Below the pieces are notes generated by a model. The model was not told the origin of the DNA and made no database searches. It saw only the letters and a program-made list of their open reading frames with translations. Below are positions 31,897-42,235 of a stretch of 64,000 nt of DNA, in pieces; the stretch's first letter is position 1, and each line of letters starts with the position of its first letter. The DNA comes from Moritella sp. PE36 (GTDB taxonomy: Bacteria > Pseudomonadota > Gammaproteobacteria > Enterobacterales > Moritellaceae). The stretch is taken from NCBI RefSeq assembly GCF_000170855.1, contig NZ_ABCQ01000006.1, positions 62,001-126,000 of the forward strand, given 5' to 3'. The position numbers were made by a program, and so were the translations under genes.

Positions 31897-33822
31897 TTAT
31901 TTTTTGTCTTCTTTCACTTCTTCGAACTCAGCGTCAACAACATCACCAGTTACATCTTTCTCTTTTGGCTGTTCACCGGCTTCTGGGCCAGCTTGTTGTG
32001 CTTGAGCTTGCTGTTGAGCAATTTCCATCAATTTTTGAGCCGCTTCCATTAACGTTTGAGTTTTCGCTTCAATCGCTTCTTTGTCGTCGCCTTTAATTGC
32101 TGCTTCTAGCTCAACAATTGCTGTTTCAATTTTTTCTTTTTCATCAGCAGGTAGTGCTTCGCCAGCTTCTTCAATTTGCTTACGCGTACCGTGAACCATT
32201 GCATCAGCTTGGTTACGTGCTTGTACTAATTCTTCGAATTTAGCATCTTCAGCAGAGTTTGCTTCAGCATCACGTACCATTGCATCTACTTCTTCTTCTG
32301 AAAGACCAGACGATGCTTGGATTGTAATTTTTTGTTCTTTACCCGTATCTTTATCAGTTGCAGATACGTGTAAGATACCATCCGCATCAATATCGAATGA
32401 AACTTCGATTTGTGGAATACCACGTTGTGCAGGACGAATACCTTCTAGGTTAAATTGACCTAGTGAGTTGTTGTCTGCAGCACGTTTACGCTCACCTTGG
32501 ATTGCGTGAACGGTTACCGCTGATTGATTATCTTCTGCAGTAGAGAATGTTTGTGACGCTTTAGTCGGGATAGTTGTATTTTTCTCGATAAGCTTAGTCA
32601 TAACACCACCCATAGTCTCAATACCCAGAGATAGAGGTGTAACGTCTAGAAGAAGTACGTCTGTTTTTTCACCAGAAAGTACCGCACCTTGAATCGCCGC
32701 GCCCATCGCTACAGCTTCATCAGGGTTAACGTCTTTACGTGCTTCTTTACCGAAGAACTCAGTAACAGCCGCTTGAACCATAGGCATACGAGTTTGACCA
32801 CCAACTAGGATGATGTCGTTAATGTCACCAACAGCTAGGTCTGAATCTTGTAATGCAATACGTAGTGGTTCCATCGTAGCTTTAACTAGGTCTTCAACTA
32901 GAGATTCTAATTTAGCACGTGTCACTTTGATGTTTAAATGTTTAGGACCTGTTGCATCAGCAGTGATGTAAGGTAGGTTTACATCTGTTTGTTGTGTTGT
33001 AGATAGTTCGATCTTCGCTTTTTCTGCAGCTTCTTTTAGACGTTGCATTGCTAGCGGATCGTTTGTTAGGTCAAAGTTTTGTTCTTTTTTGAATTCTGCT
33101 ACTAGATAGTTGATTAGACGTGTATCGAAATCTTCACCACCTAAATGCGTATCACCGTTAGTCGCTAATACTTCAAACGTTTTCTCGCCATCAACTTCAT
33201 CGATTTCGATGATAGAGATATCGAATGTACCACCACCAAGGTCATATACAGCTACGATGCTGTCGCCTTTAGCTGTGTTCACACCATAAGCGAATGCAGC
33301 AGCAGTTGGTTCGTTGATGATACGTTTAACATCAAGACCAGCAATACGACCAGCATCTTTCGTTGCTTGACGTTGTGAATCGTTAAAGTATGCAGGTACA
33401 GTAATTACTGCTTCAGTTACTGCTTCACCTAGGTAATCTTCTGCTGTTTTCTTCATTTTTTTCAAAACTTCAGCAGAAATTTGTGGCGGAGCCATCTTTT
33501 CGCCTTTAACTTCAACCCATGCATCACCATTGTCAGCTTTCACAATTTTGAAAGGCATGATTTTGATATCACGTTGGATCTCTTCATCTTCAAAACGACG
33601 GCCGATCATACGTTTGATTGCAAACAACGTGTTTTCAGGGTTAGTTACAGCTTGGCGTTTTGCAGGCTGACCAACTAAAGTTTCACCATCTGCGCTATAA
33701 GCGATGATTGACGGAGTAGTACGATCACCTTCAGCATTCTCGATTATGCGAGCAGTGTCGCCATCTAAGATTGATACACAAGAGTTCGTTGTACCTAAAT
33801 CGATACCAATGATTCTACCCAT
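31897..33822 (-). CDS. dnaK: Chaperone DnaK (Hsp70)
   Basis: 641 residues. Nucleotide-binding domain (about 1-385) with [24 protein letters not shown] and GGQTRMP, then a linker ending [16 protein letters not shown], a beta substrate-binding domain and helical lid, finishing with a charged tail ([10 protein letters not shown]). It binds hydrophobic segments of unfolded proteins using ATP, with DnaJ and GrpE. A consensus sigma-32 promoter lies about 145 bases upstream. grpE is not in the window. Confidence 0.99.
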   Translation of the reverse strand: MGRIIGIDLGTTNSCVSILDGDTARIIENAEGDRTTPSIIAYSADGETLVGQPAKRQAVTNPENTLFAIKRMIGRRFEDEEIQRDIKIMPFKIVKADNGDAWVEVKGEKMAPPQISAEVLKKMKKTAEDYLGEAVTEAVITVPAYFNDSQRQATKDAGRIAGLDVKRIINEPTAAAFAYGVNTAKGDSIVAVYDLGGGTFDISIIEIDEVDGEKTFEVLATNGDTHLGGEDFDTRLINYLVAEFKKEQNFDLTNDPLAMQRLKEAAEKAKIELSTTQQTDVNLPYITADATGPKHLNIKVTRAKLESLVEDLVKATMEPLRIALQDSDLAVGDINDIILVGGQTRMPMVQAAVTEFFGKEARKDVNPDEAVAMGAAIQGAVLSGEKTDVLLLDVTPLSLGIETMGGVMTKLIEKNTTIPTKASQTFSTAEDNQSAVTVHAIQGERKRAADNNSLGQFNLEGIRPAQRGIPQIEVSFDIDADGILHVSATDKDTGKEQKITIQASSGLSEEEVDAMVRDAEANSAEDAKFEELVQARNQADAMVHGTRKQIEEAGEALPADEKEKIETAIVELEAAIKGDDKEAIEAKTQTLMEAAQKLMEIAQQQAQAQQAGPEAGEQPKEKDVTGDVVDAEFEEVKEDKK

Positions 33823-33968
33823 AATCGTAATTCTCCAATAAAGACTTTCATTTACAAATTTGATACAGAATAAATGGTGACGGTTAAAGTAATTTCAAGT
33901 CAATTAAAATACTTTACCCATCACTGACAACCCGCGCCTTGCAAGGTTATCTCTGCGATTGAAAATAA

Positions 33969-33996
33969 ATATGGGGGCGAAATTGAACGCTTCAAG
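33969..33996 (-). promoter_or_regulatory. Heat-shock (sigma-32) promoter of dnaK
   Basis: On the minus strand, CTTGAA (33996-33991), a 14-base spacer, then CCCCATAT (33976-33969). This matches the sigma-32 consensus (CTTGAA, 13-15, CCCCATNT) throughout. Predicted start near 33961, with a leader of about 140 bases. Confidence 0.85.
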
Positions 33997-34104
33997 CAGA
34001 AAAATGAATTTATTAAAAAAAAATTGAATATAATTGCAAAAGTTGACTTAAATACTCAGTGTTCGACAGTAAATAGCGCATATTAAAGCTAGATCAAGTC
34101 ACGG

Positions 34105-35016
34105 TTATTCTACAATAAACTTTGCTTTATTAATCACGTCACTCGATAACTCAACGCCCATACGTGCGGCGGCATCAAGATTAAGAGAAAGAACGGGTTG
34201 AGCAAGGACGTTTTCGCGACTTAAATTTTTGCCACCTTCAGCTAAGCGCACTAATAAATCAGCGGTATCTCGGCCCACCTGTACATAGTCGATGTTGTAG
34301 ACAGCAAAGATACCTTTATCAATACTTCGATGGTCCTCAGCAATTAGCGCCACGTTATTCCGTTCTGCAACGGTTATCACTTGACTCAGTTCTGCCATAT
34401 CAGTGATGTGATAAGGTAAATAGATTACATCCACGATCGGAGCCAGCATGCGTGTCGCCACTCTTAATTCATCACTTGTTTCAATATAGTGATAAACGAT
34501 CTGCATGCCTTTTTGTTGTTGCTGTGCTAAAAACTGTTCAGCATTGCGCATATCAGCTACTTTTTTATCAATAATGACACCCAAAGTGTTAATCCCAGGC
34601 AATAGTTTTTTGATAAAATTAACCTCATAATGTTCTGCAAACTCAGTGTGATTATGACTTTCATCAAGGTAAATGTCGGTTGATAAACCTTGCTGGTTAA
34701 CTAAGGTAATAAAAGGCGTATTTTTCGTCATCGAAATAGTTAAATTGACATCTGATGAGGCTGCCTGACTGCTGTCAATCCAAGTAAGATTCGTGCCCGT
34801 CACATAACCTTGTCGCATTAATTCAGACTGCAGGCCTAATTGTACGTGTTTGACGACCATGCCAGAATCAGATGCCGAGACAGCGACTCGTAACTGGCTG
34901 GCTTGTGTGTCCACAATTGAAAGTAAATAAAGTAAACAGATTAAAAATATAGCGCGTGATGTGCCAAGATGCCGACATGATAAATGTGATCGTTCCATGA
35001 TATGACCTGCGCGCAT
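34105..35016 (-). CDS. ABC-type uncharacterised transport system substrate-binding protein
   Basis: 303 residues. A long basic N-region precedes a hydrophobic signal segment ending near DTQA (about residue 39). The start is supported by AGGA 7 bases upstream. The body resembles the ABC substrate-binding family PF04392/COG2984 (LRVAVSASDSGMVVKHVQLGLQSELMRQG; PYHITDMAELSQVITVAERNNVALIAEDHRSIDKGIFAVYNIDYVQVGRDTADLL). Members bind small ligands in the periplasm. No permease or ATPase gene is adjacent, so it may act as a sensor partner; the hybrid kinase at 35980 is a candidate but unproven. Confidence 0.75.
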   Translation of the reverse strand: MRAGHIMERSHLSCRHLGTSRAIFLICLLYLLSIVDTQASQLRVAVSASDSGMVVKHVQLGLQSELMRQGYVTGTNLTWIDSSQAASSDVNLTISMTKNTPFITLVNQQGLSTDIYLDESHNHTEFAEHYEVNFIKKLLPGINTLGVIIDKKVADMRNAEQFLAQQQQKGMQIVYHYIETSDELRVATRMLAPIVDVIYLPYHITDMAELSQVITVAERNNVALIAEDHRSIDKGIFAVYNIDYVQVGRDTADLLVRLAEGGKNLSRENVLAQPVLSLNLDAAARMGVELSSDVINKAKFIVE

Positions 35017-35189
35017 TATGCTTTCCTTAGCTATTTAATACAGTCTAGGTAGACCAATTAATTTAACACACTAAGTTTTGCTAAGTAATGCAATGCATCA
35101 CATTTCCCCATACCTAAAAATAGTTTATTATCAAGCATATAATAATAGGTTATCAACGAATAACTAAACCAATATAAGAAGGAAGCAAG

Positions 35190-35651
35190 ATGTTCTGGAG
35201 CAAAACACTAAAATTAGCAGGCCTTACGTCATTAATGATGTTCAGCACGGCGCAGGCGGCAACATTTGATAAACCTGAAACAGATATTAAGTATCGCCAA
35301 TCCGCATTAACCATGATCGCGATTAATTTTTCTGACATGGCAGATATGGTTAAAGGCAAAAAAGAATGGAATGACGCACAATTCCAACTGCGCTCTGAAC
35401 AGCTAGCACAGTTAATCCCGATGGCTCAGCACGGTTTTAGTGCCAGCGATAGTCAAACTGGTGATACCAAAGCTAAAGCAGCAATCTGGAGTGATGCAGA
35501 CGGTTTCGCGGCTAAATTTAGCCAATTTAGTAAAGACGCACAAAACTTAGCGACAGTTGCCAAAGAAGGCAATCGAGGTCAAATCAAAAAAGCATTTGGC
35601 CAAACAGCAAAAAATTGTAAATCTTGCCATAGTGATTACAAATCAAAATAA
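35190..35651 (+). CDS. Cytochrome c' (class II cytochrome c)
   Basis: 153 residues. Signal peptide ending AQA (about 23), then a four-helix-bundle protein with the c-type heme motif CKSCH a few residues from the C-terminus, the layout of cytochrome c'. Length after cleavage is about 130, typical. These periplasmic proteins bind nitric oxide and other gases at a five-coordinate heme and protect against nitrosative stress. AAGGAAG precedes the ATG. A strong terminator follows. A cytochrome b561 gene, often adjacent in other genomes, is 5 kb away here. Confidence 0.9.
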   Translation: MFWSKTLKLAGLTSLMMFSTAQAATFDKPETDIKYRQSALTMIAINFSDMADMVKGKKEWNDAQFQLRSEQLAQLIPMAQHGFSASDSQTGDTKAKAAIWSDADGFAAKFSQFSKDAQNLATVAKEGNRGQIKKAFGQTAKNCKSCHSDYKSK

Positions 35652-35665
35652 TCACAACCATGTCT

Positions 35666-35702
35666 AAAAAAGGCGAACAATGTATATTGTTCGCCTTTTT
35701 AT
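35666..35702 (+). terminator. Terminator of the cytochrome c' gene
   Basis: Perfect 15-base arms (35667-35681 and 35686-35700) with a 4-base loop, A-run before and T-run after. The MITE-like copy 2 begins 5 bases later. Confidence 0.9.
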
Positions 35703-35706
35703 TTTC

Positions 35707-35969
35707 ATACCCAAGTTACTTCAAGATGCTATATCAGAGACGAGCAGGGATAACAGCACAAGACGCAATATGTAGATAATGGTTATTCCATTTTCAAATA
35801 TTGTAACGCAGTGCTGTTATTCCTGCTCGCCTCCCGTAGGGCAAGCCGACCGAAGGCATCTTCGGCGTTATGAAGTCTTGATTTAGAATAACTAAATCCT
35901 CGACTTCATGCCTTGAATATCCTCTCCTTTCGGTTTGCTGATTGTGCATCTTGAAGTAACTTGGGTATA
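35707..35969. mobile_element. MITE-like element, full-length copy 2
   Basis: 263 bp. Perfect 22-bp terminal inverted repeats at 35708-35729 and 35946-35967. Internal stems: 35741-35759 with 35811-35829 (18 of 19 paired plus a G-U), and tgaagtc-gatttag (35871-35886) with ctaaatc-gacttca (35892-35908). Same orientation and clearly the same family as copy 1, with scattered substitutions. No coding capacity. Inserted immediately after a terminator in a convergent spacer, a neutral site. Confidence 0.8.
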
Positions 35970-35979
35970 TAACCCTCAG

Positions 35980-38298
35980 CTACGCTGTATCAATGTCGAT
36001 CACGGTATACTTGTAAGGTGTATCCGCTAACCAAGGCGATAAATGTTTCTGTAACATCAGGGTTAATACCTGTTTGCTGACGGGCTTAGCTATAAAGTCG
36101 TCCATCCCGGCCGCAAAGCACTTATCTTTTTCGATTTGCAGTACATTCGCGGTTAATGCAATGATGGGGGTGTGCTGACCAGCAGTTTCACTGTCGCGAA
36201 TAATTTTTGTCGCATCAAAGCCATCAAGCACAGGCATCTGACAATCCATTAATATTAAATTAAACCCTTGCTCTTTACATAGGTCTACCGCTATTTGGCC
36301 ATTGTCAGCAATCGTAACTACAATGCCTAGCTTTTGTAACATCATCTTAGTTACTTTCTGATTGATTAAGGTATCCTCAACCAATAACACCTGCATTTCA
36401 TCGGCCGCGACAGTTTCCTCTACAACCGTTTCCATTTGCTTAGGCTGCGCATTCATCAGCGTTTGAAGTACAACCTTTTTTAATATATCCGCTTTATAAG
36501 GGCGACTCAAAAATGCTCTTACCCCGAGTTTTCTTGCTAATACATCATCACCTACTTGAGCCTCTGCAGACATAAGCATTAGCCGAGGTGTGAGCTCAGC
36601 AAACTCATCTTGTAATTGTTTCGCAACCGTAAAACCGTCCATTGTAGGCATCACTTTATCGATGATAACTAAATCAAACGGCTTACCTTTATCTAACGCA
36701 TCAAGTACAACGCTCTTGCTTAAACAGGGATCATCACAACATACCGATGTCGCCCCAAAACTTTTCAATTGCGCAGAGGTAATACGCATATTCAACATAC
36801 TGTCATCTATCAGCAATATAGATAACCCTGCAAGACTTTGTTCTGAATCAGGCCTCTGCAATAATTCGTCAATAGATTCGAATTGCACAGCAAACTCAAA
36901 GCGGCTACCTTTACCAGGCTTACTGTAAACAAGAATGTCACTATCCATTAATTTTACAATGCTACGGCAAATCGCTAACCCTAAACCCGTACCACCATAA
37001 TTACGTGTTGTACTGCCATCTGCTTGCTGAAACTTTTCAAATATTTTTTGTTGGTTCTCGGCAGCAATGCCAATACCACTATCAATAATCTGAAACATAA
37101 TCCCGGCATTATTATCTTTACGATCCATTAATTTGATATTCAAACGTACACAACCTATAGAAGTGAATTTGATCGCATTAGATAATAGGTTATTCAAAAC
37201 TTGACGTAATTGCGTAATATCACCGAGTACCATATCAGGTATGTTGTCATCAATATGGCAGACTAGCGCGATCTGTTTCTGTCTCGCGATAATAGAAAAG
37301 TTGGATTCAATCTCTTTACATAACTCAAATAGATTCAGTGGGTTTTTCGCCAGAATAAGTTGGCCAGACTCTATTTTTGAGAAATCGAGAATATCGTTAA
37401 TCAAATCAAGTAGCGTAATAGACGAAGAGTAAAGCATATCAACAAACTCTTTCTGCTCGCGCCCCATTGGCATTTCTTGTAACAAGGATGCCGTACCAAT
37501 GACCCCATTCATTGGTGTGCGGATCTCATGACTCATATTTGCCAAAAATTCACTTTTCTTCAAGTTAGCATCTTCAGCTTGACGTTTTGCGGTTTCAAGT
37601 TCGCGATAGTGATGGCGGGTATGTTTAACCGAGGCATTATAACTGGTGGTAAGCGTGGTGATTTCATCATCAAATAACCGCGTGGTTAGCTCAAGCGGTT
37701 GTGGCAATTGTTCGCTATCAAATTTGCTGACCGCATCTGACATCTCAGTTAAGGGGCGAATAATAATTTTATACACCACAAAAATAATGAAAAGTGCAAC
37801 CATGAAGGTCTTCACTGCTTGCGATAATAACAAGACAACAAATTTATCCCACAAGCCTTTATAGATAGGATAAAGATCGGCCTGAACCTTAAATATGCCC
37901 AGCTCAAACGTCTTACTTGCAAAGTGATGCTGCATTGGCCAAGTTACATTATACTGATATTCAACAAGCGGTTTTCCTAATTGCAGAACAATGCCGCTGT
38001 CATCTCTAATTTCGAGATAATTAACACTTGGTAACTGCATTATCCCCTCTGCCTGCAGCGTTAAGTGTTCACGATCTTCAATCCACAAACTTGCCGTTAA
38101 ACTGGATAAATAACTTTGTTTTATTTGATCAAGCTGAGTTTCAATACCTGAGATATCATCTTTATAATCAAGATAGACATTCAAACCTGTAATGAGTAAT
38201 GTAAAAATAGAGCTGATAAGCATGATTGATACGAGCAATTGCCTCGCGATACCTATTTTTTTCTTGTGTAAAGTCGCTTTATTCATCCCTAAACTCAC
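35980..38298 (-). CDS. Hybrid sensor histidine kinase with two receiver domains
   Basis: 772 residues. Transmembrane helices at about 19-41 and 153-178 enclose a 110-residue periplasmic sensor. A HAMP-like linker follows, then HisKA with phospho-His257 ([13 protein letters not shown]), HATPase ([32 protein letters not shown]), receiver 1 ([13 protein letters not shown]) and receiver 2 ([13 protein letters not shown]). No Hpt domain, so a separate phosphotransfer protein is expected. It is divergent from a solute-binding-protein gene (69-base spacer). The first codon is GTG; the ATG four codons in is equally possible. Ligand unknown. Confidence 0.9.
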   Translation of the reverse strand: MSLGMNKATLHKKKIGIARQLLVSIMLISSIFTLLITGLNVYLDYKDDISGIETQLDQIKQSYLSSLTASLWIEDREHLTLQAEGIMQLPSVNYLEIRDDSGIVLQLGKPLVEYQYNVTWPMQHHFASKTFELGIFKVQADLYPIYKGLWDKFVVLLLSQAVKTFMVALFIIFVVYKIIIRPLTEMSDAVSKFDSEQLPQPLELTTRLFDDEITTLTTSYNASVKHTRHHYRELETAKRQAEDANLKKSEFLANMSHEIRTPMNGVIGTASLLQEMPMGREQKEFVDMLYSSSITLLDLINDILDFSKIESGQLILAKNPLNLFELCKEIESNFSIIARQKQIALVCHIDDNIPDMVLGDITQLRQVLNNLLSNAIKFTSIGCVRLNIKLMDRKDNNAGIMFQIIDSGIGIAAENQQKIFEKFQQADGSTTRNYGGTGLGLAICRSIVKLMDSDILVYSKPGKGSRFEFAVQFESIDELLQRPDSEQSLAGLSILLIDDSMLNMRITSAQLKSFGATSVCCDDPCLSKSVVLDALDKGKPFDLVIIDKVMPTMDGFTVAKQLQDEFAELTPRLMLMSAEAQVGDDVLARKLGVRAFLSRPYKADILKKVVLQTLMNAQPKQMETVVEETVAADEMQVLLVEDTLINQKVTKMMLQKLGIVVTIADNGQIAVDLCKEQGFNLILMDCQMPVLDGFDATKIIRDSETAGQHTPIIALTANVLQIEKDKCFAAGMDDFIAKPVSKQVLTLMLQKHLSPWLADTPYKYTVIDIDTA

Positions 38299-38367
38299 AT
38301 CCTGTTACTAATCGACTAACCTAATAATAGACACTAGAAATGGAATTACGACGATAGGGACATAAAA

Positions 38368-39123
38368 ATGAAACGCTTTATTACAATAATGTTAACTCTA
38401 CAGATTTGTCTTGCTAGCTTTACTGTTCATGCTGAATCTATTAATTATTATGTCATTGCCAAACAAGCAATGCCATTTCAAATCATAAGCAACAATAATC
38501 AGCATACAGGTATGGTTTCAGATATTGTATCCAGTGTATTTGCTGAAAATTATACTGTTAATTATCACACCTATCCGTTCAACAGAATGATCTCAGAATT
38601 GGAATCTGGTGGTGAAAAAAACTGGGTAACTTATGGCAGTCCCAATTGGGGCGGTGTACAAGCAGCGAACTTATCTGACATACCTATTTATACCGTTAGT
38701 CACAGTATCTTAACCCATGCTAAATCTGACCTTGTTTTCCGTGATTTTAAAGACGTAAACGACAAAGTTTTTATATTGCTCAATGGCTTTGATTACCCGA
38801 GCTTACAACCTTTTATTGATAGTGGCGAAATTAACGAATTGCGAGTGAAAGATTATGCGGCCGCCTTTCGTATCTTAGATCGAATGCCGCAAGATGCCAT
38901 ATTTGTTGAAATGACATCACGCATTAAATATAACCTTAAGCTGCTATCAAAAGACCTAAAGGACTATAAGCTACAAGATTTTTCAGCAATTATTCCAGGG
39001 TATCCTATTTATTTAGCACTCGACCCAAATATGGATAGCGATATCCAAAAATTCATTAATCAGCAATTATTGCTGTTATCGAATTCAGGTACTTTGACAA
39101 AAATCATTAATCGCTATATTTAA
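38368..39123 (+). CDS. Periplasmic solute-binding protein (SBP family 3)
   Basis: 251 residues with a signal peptide (cleavage near VHA, about 22). The rest resembles family 3 extracellular solute-binding proteins (MVSDIVSSVFAENYTVNYHTYPFNRMISELESG; IYLALDPNMDSDIQKFINQQLLLLSNSGTLTKIINRY). Ribosome binding site AGGGA lies upstream of the ATG. There is no transporter gene nearby, and it is divergent from a hybrid histidine kinase, so a sensor-accessory role is plausible. Ligand cannot be read from sequence. Confidence 0.78.
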   Translation: MKRFITIMLTLQICLASFTVHAESINYYVIAKQAMPFQIISNNNQHTGMVSDIVSSVFAENYTVNYHTYPFNRMISELESGGEKNWVTYGSPNWGGVQAANLSDIPIYTVSHSILTHAKSDLVFRDFKDVNDKVFILLNGFDYPSLQPFIDSGEINELRVKDYAAAFRILDRMPQDAIFVEMTSRIKYNLKLLSKDLKDYKLQDFSAIIPGYPIYLALDPNMDSDIQKFINQQLLLLSNSGTLTKIINRYI

Positions 39124-39207
39124 TATAATAACACCGGTAAATAAGTCACCAACTTAGTTATCGGTGTATGTATTTCGCCCCTGAAAACCTATTCTGACTT
39201 ATCACAT

Positions 39208-40260
39208 TTAATTAATAAAATTAGATTCAAACATATGCCCTAGCTTGTTTGCCTTGGTTTTAAGGTAACCTGCATTATGCGGGTTATGACCTTCTTGTAA
39301 CGGCACGCGTTCGGCAATATTGATACCCGCTTTCATTAATGCATTTACCTTACGCGGGTTATTGGTCATTAAATTAACGGTATTTATATTCAAATAACCT
39401 AACATACCTTGGCAAAACGTATAATCTCGCATATCCGCCGCAAATCCTAAGCGTTCGTTTGCTTCGACAGTATCGGCACCGTCATCTTGTAAGTGATAAG
39501 CTCTGATCTTATTCAGCAAACCAATACCACGGCCTTCTTGACGCAGGTAAAAGATCACCCCACTGCCTTTGGCGACAATATTTTGCATTGCTTTTGCTAA
39601 CTGAAAACCACAATCACAACGCGCACTGAATAACGCATCCCCAGTCAAGCATTCCGAATGTAAACGGATTAATACCGGTTTACTGGTATCAAGTTGACCA
39701 TAAACTAAGGCTAAGTGCTCTTTACCCGTGGCGTGTTCGATAAAACCATTCACCTGAAATGTACCGAATTCGGTCGGTAACTTTGCACTATCAATATAAC
39801 TGACAAGATTATACGGCGCTTGTGATGCTAACTGATGACGTACATTCATTAATATTTTACCAAGTTCATTACGCCCCTGACCATCACCACCGTCGCCCCA
39901 ATACGCGTCTTTATGCGAATGTTCTGTTAATACTTGTTCACCCGTCGCAACAAGTTGGTAGGCATAAAATGGATTCTGACTAAATTTTTCCATCACGACA
40001 TCTCGCATTACACCGTCACGTACTGCCATCCAGTCCGATTTTACCAATTGTGCATACTCTCGACTTAAACTAAACGCTTCATCAGGTGTAGTAGCGGTGC
40101 GAATGAAATCTTGTAATTGCGGATCATTGAATTTCTGCGCTTGATAAAAATGTTCACTGCTCGGCCATACAACACCGTCTATCTTAACTGCTGCTAGCGC
40201 AAAATTAGACAGAAAACCAAAATCATCATTCGGTTCATAAAACTGTATTTCATCTATCAT
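39208..40260 (-). CDS. NADAR N-glycosidase domain fused to GTP cyclohydrolase II
   Basis: 350 residues. Residues about 1-148 are a NADAR/YbiA-like domain ([46 protein letters not shown]). Residues about 158-350 are RibA with the zinc site [31 protein letters not shown] and the GTP-contacting [11 protein letters not shown]. RibA opens GTP to start riboflavin synthesis. The NADAR domain of such fusions hydrolyses the unstable early intermediates (directed overflow/damage control, described for a Vibrio vulnificus fusion). It has no riboflavin neighbours and may be a second RibA besides a stand-alone copy elsewhere. Confidence 0.92.
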   Translation of the reverse strand: MIDEIQFYEPNDDFGFLSNFALAAVKIDGVVWPSSEHFYQAQKFNDPQLQDFIRTATTPDEAFSLSREYAQLVKSDWMAVRDGVMRDVVMEKFSQNPFYAYQLVATGEQVLTEHSHKDAYWGDGGDGQGRNELGKILMNVRHQLASQAPYNLVSYIDSAKLPTEFGTFQVNGFIEHATGKEHLALVYGQLDTSKPVLIRLHSECLTGDALFSARCDCGFQLAKAMQNIVAKGSGVIFYLRQEGRGIGLLNKIRAYHLQDDGADTVEANERLGFAADMRDYTFCQGMLGYLNINTVNLMTNNPRKVNALMKAGINIAERVPLQEGHNPHNAGYLKTKANKLGHMFESNFIN

Positions 40261-40406
40261 TTACTTCTACTCCATGAATAAAGATATTAATGAACATCGA
40301 TATATCAGATATAAATACGTGAATATCATGCATAAAAATGAGTATAGGGCTGATAGTAAGGAATGAGCTATGACGAGAGCAATAGTGTTACATGCTTAAA
40401 AGATTA

Positions 40407-40439
40407 AGACATTAAAGTTAAAAATTAACTTTAATGTCT
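40407..40439 (-). terminator. Hairpin downstream of the cytochrome b561 gene
   Basis: Perfect 15-base arms (40407-40421 and 40425-40439) with an AAA loop, 40 bases after the cytochrome b561 stop. AT-rich stem with only a short T-run (TTTT) after it, so it may act as terminator or 3'-end protector. Confidence 0.6.
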
Positions 40440-40478
40440 GCAGGAATACATTTTATACATTATTTTAAATAGTTAGGC

Positions 40479-41150
40479 CTAATAAAGCAGGTAACCTAAG
40501 TTTTCATGTCCCCATTGCCACCAAATTACACCCGCAATAGCAGCGTAGATAACCCAAGCCACTAAACCGTTCATCATTTTTGGCTGTGTAATCGAACTCA
40601 CCAATTTATACTCTGCTACGCCTGTGAACATGGCTTTCACTAATGGCTGCTTCTTGAGTTTATAAGCGACAATAGCAATGACATGTAAGCCTATTGCCCA
40701 AAGTAGTACGTCGAAATTAACGCTATGTAACCAGGTCATAAAGCTGACTGTATCCGCAGAAAAATATTGCGATAATGGGCCTTCTGACAAAATTTCATCA
40801 CTGGCACTGAGTCCGCTGAATAACTGGGTTGCAAGCAAAGCTAAAAACAATAGCACCATACATGCGCCAGCAGGATTATGACCAAACTTAACCCGGTCAA
40901 ACTTGTTTTTATCCGTTAGGTAATCGATTAACGCTTTTGGACTTTTTATAAAATAACTGAATCTAGCCGTATCACTGCCAATAAAACCCCAAATAAAGCG
41001 GGTGATCCAAAGCGCAAGTAATGTGTAGCCAAACACAAAGTGCCATTCCATTTCGCCGTTATCAGCGCAATACCACAATGCAAATAACAAGCTCACTTGT
41101 AACCAGTGATAGCCACGAATAAATCCGTCCCAAACTTTAACCTTAACCAT
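40479..41150 (-). CDS. Cytochrome b561-type membrane protein
   Basis: 223 residues from the ATG at 41150, chosen because GAGGG sits 4 bases upstream; a longer frame from 41192 adds 14 unsupported residues. Four to five transmembrane segments with conserved histidines for b-type heme (RGYHWLQVSLLFALW; FVFGYTLLALWITRFIWGF; WLHSVNFDVLLWAIGLHVIAI), ending with an extra helix (WVIYAAIAGVIWWQWG). It resembles hydrogenase-type/b561 cytochromes that move electrons between quinone and periplasmic c cytochromes. It may serve the cytochrome c' encoded 5 kb away; this is inference. Confidence 0.85.
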   Translation of the reverse strand: MVKVKVWDGFIRGYHWLQVSLLFALWYCADNGEMEWHFVFGYTLLALWITRFIWGFIGSDTARFSYFIKSPKALIDYLTDKNKFDRVKFGHNPAGACMVLLFLALLATQLFSGLSASDEILSEGPLSQYFSADTVSFMTWLHSVNFDVLLWAIGLHVIAIVAYKLKKQPLVKAMFTGVAEYKLVSSITQPKMMNGLVAWVIYAAIAGVIWWQWGHENLGYLLY

Positions 41151-41207
41151 ACAACCCTCTGCAGATAATAACGACGTAAATGCCCAACTCACATTGAGAT
41201 AATAGGG

Positions 41208-42182
41208 CTATTTTCTAACACTTAACCAGACAATAGCAACAATTACCATCGACATACCTAAAAAATGGAAAAGAGTGAATGCTTCACCTAATAAAAACAC
41301 CGCCATTAACGCAGTTAATACTGGGCCGCTGCCGCCAACAATCGATGCTTGCTCAGGCCCCACTCTGGCAATGGCTTCACTCATTAAGAATGAAGGGATC
41401 ACAGTACAACCAATCGCTAACCACAGTGATATCCAAAATACTGGCATAGGTATGCTTAGATCTGCGACATCATGCACAATTGAAAAATGCAAAAATATCA
41501 TAAGACTGGCGCTAAACATAGCAATACAGGTAAAGATTAAACTGCCTAATTTCTGGATCTTGGTTTTACTAAATAGCAAATAACAAGCAAACGTGAAGCA
41601 CGCTGTTAACACCAATAACGAACCAGTTATAACTCCCTCACCCTGTTTACCCAAGTCATGATAAAACAGTACAAAAACCCCCGCATAGGCCAAGATAAGC
41701 GCACCAATCACTTGTCGATTGATGCGGTTACCCAATACCAGCCAGCTGAGGATCACTACGACCGTTGGATAGGTAAATAACAGTAACCGCTCTAGCTGTG
41801 AGCTAATATGGTTAAGTCCTTGCAGATCAAAATAACTGGACAAGTAATAACCTAAAAGACCAATACCCATCACCGGCACAAACTGTTCTTTTATCGGTGA
41901 TTTTAATGCCGGTTTTTTTCTTATCATCCACACAAAAACAGCGATATAAAAAGGCAGCGACAAGAGCATGCGATACGTCATTAACGTGATGCTATCGATC
42001 CCATATTGATAAGCGAGTTTAATGAAAATACCTTTTGTCGAAAACAAACAGGTAGCAAAAAATGCACACAGTAGACCAATTTTATGAGCTGATAATCTAT
42101 CGCGTAGCGCTGAGCGAATAGTGCGTTGCTTTGTGTTATTGGTAGTACTGGTGCTATTACTGGTGATAGTAGTCTGTTCCAT
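41208..42182 (-). CDS. EamA/DMT-family permease
   Basis: 324 residues: a polar Thr/Asn/Ser-rich N-terminus (about 1-35) then ten predicted transmembrane helices in two EamA repeats (CAFFATCLFSTKGIFIKLAYQ; second repeat from SLLVLTACFTFACYLLF). The family contains exporters of amino acids, nucleotides and other metabolites in the inner membrane. GGAGGGG precedes the ATG. An apparent leader peptide with mutually exclusive hairpins lies 94-156 bases upstream, suggesting transcription attenuation. Substrate unknown. Confidence 0.88.
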   Translation of the reverse strand: MEQTTITSNSTSTTNNTKQRTIRSALRDRLSAHKIGLLCAFFATCLFSTKGIFIKLAYQYGIDSITLMTYRMLLSLPFYIAVFVWMIRKKPALKSPIKEQFVPVMGIGLLGYYLSSYFDLQGLNHISSQLERLLLFTYPTVVVILSWLVLGNRINRQVIGALILAYAGVFVLFYHDLGKQGEGVITGSLLVLTACFTFACYLLFSKTKIQKLGSLIFTCIAMFSASLMIFLHFSIVHDVADLSIPMPVFWISLWLAIGCTVIPSFLMSEAIARVGPEQASIVGGSGPVLTALMAVFLLGEAFTLFHFLGMSMVIVAIVWLSVRK

Positions 42183-42235
42183 GACCCCTCCAAGATAAAA
42201 TGAAGGCTAGGAATAAGTAGAATAAAACAGATAGC

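Larger units (their letters stand above)
35652..35979. other. 328-bp convergent spacer filled by a terminator and MITE copy 2
   Basis: After the cytochrome c' terminator the whole of the remaining spacer is the repeat element (35707-35969), ending 10 bases before the kinase stop codon. Nothing else was seen. Confidence 0.6.
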
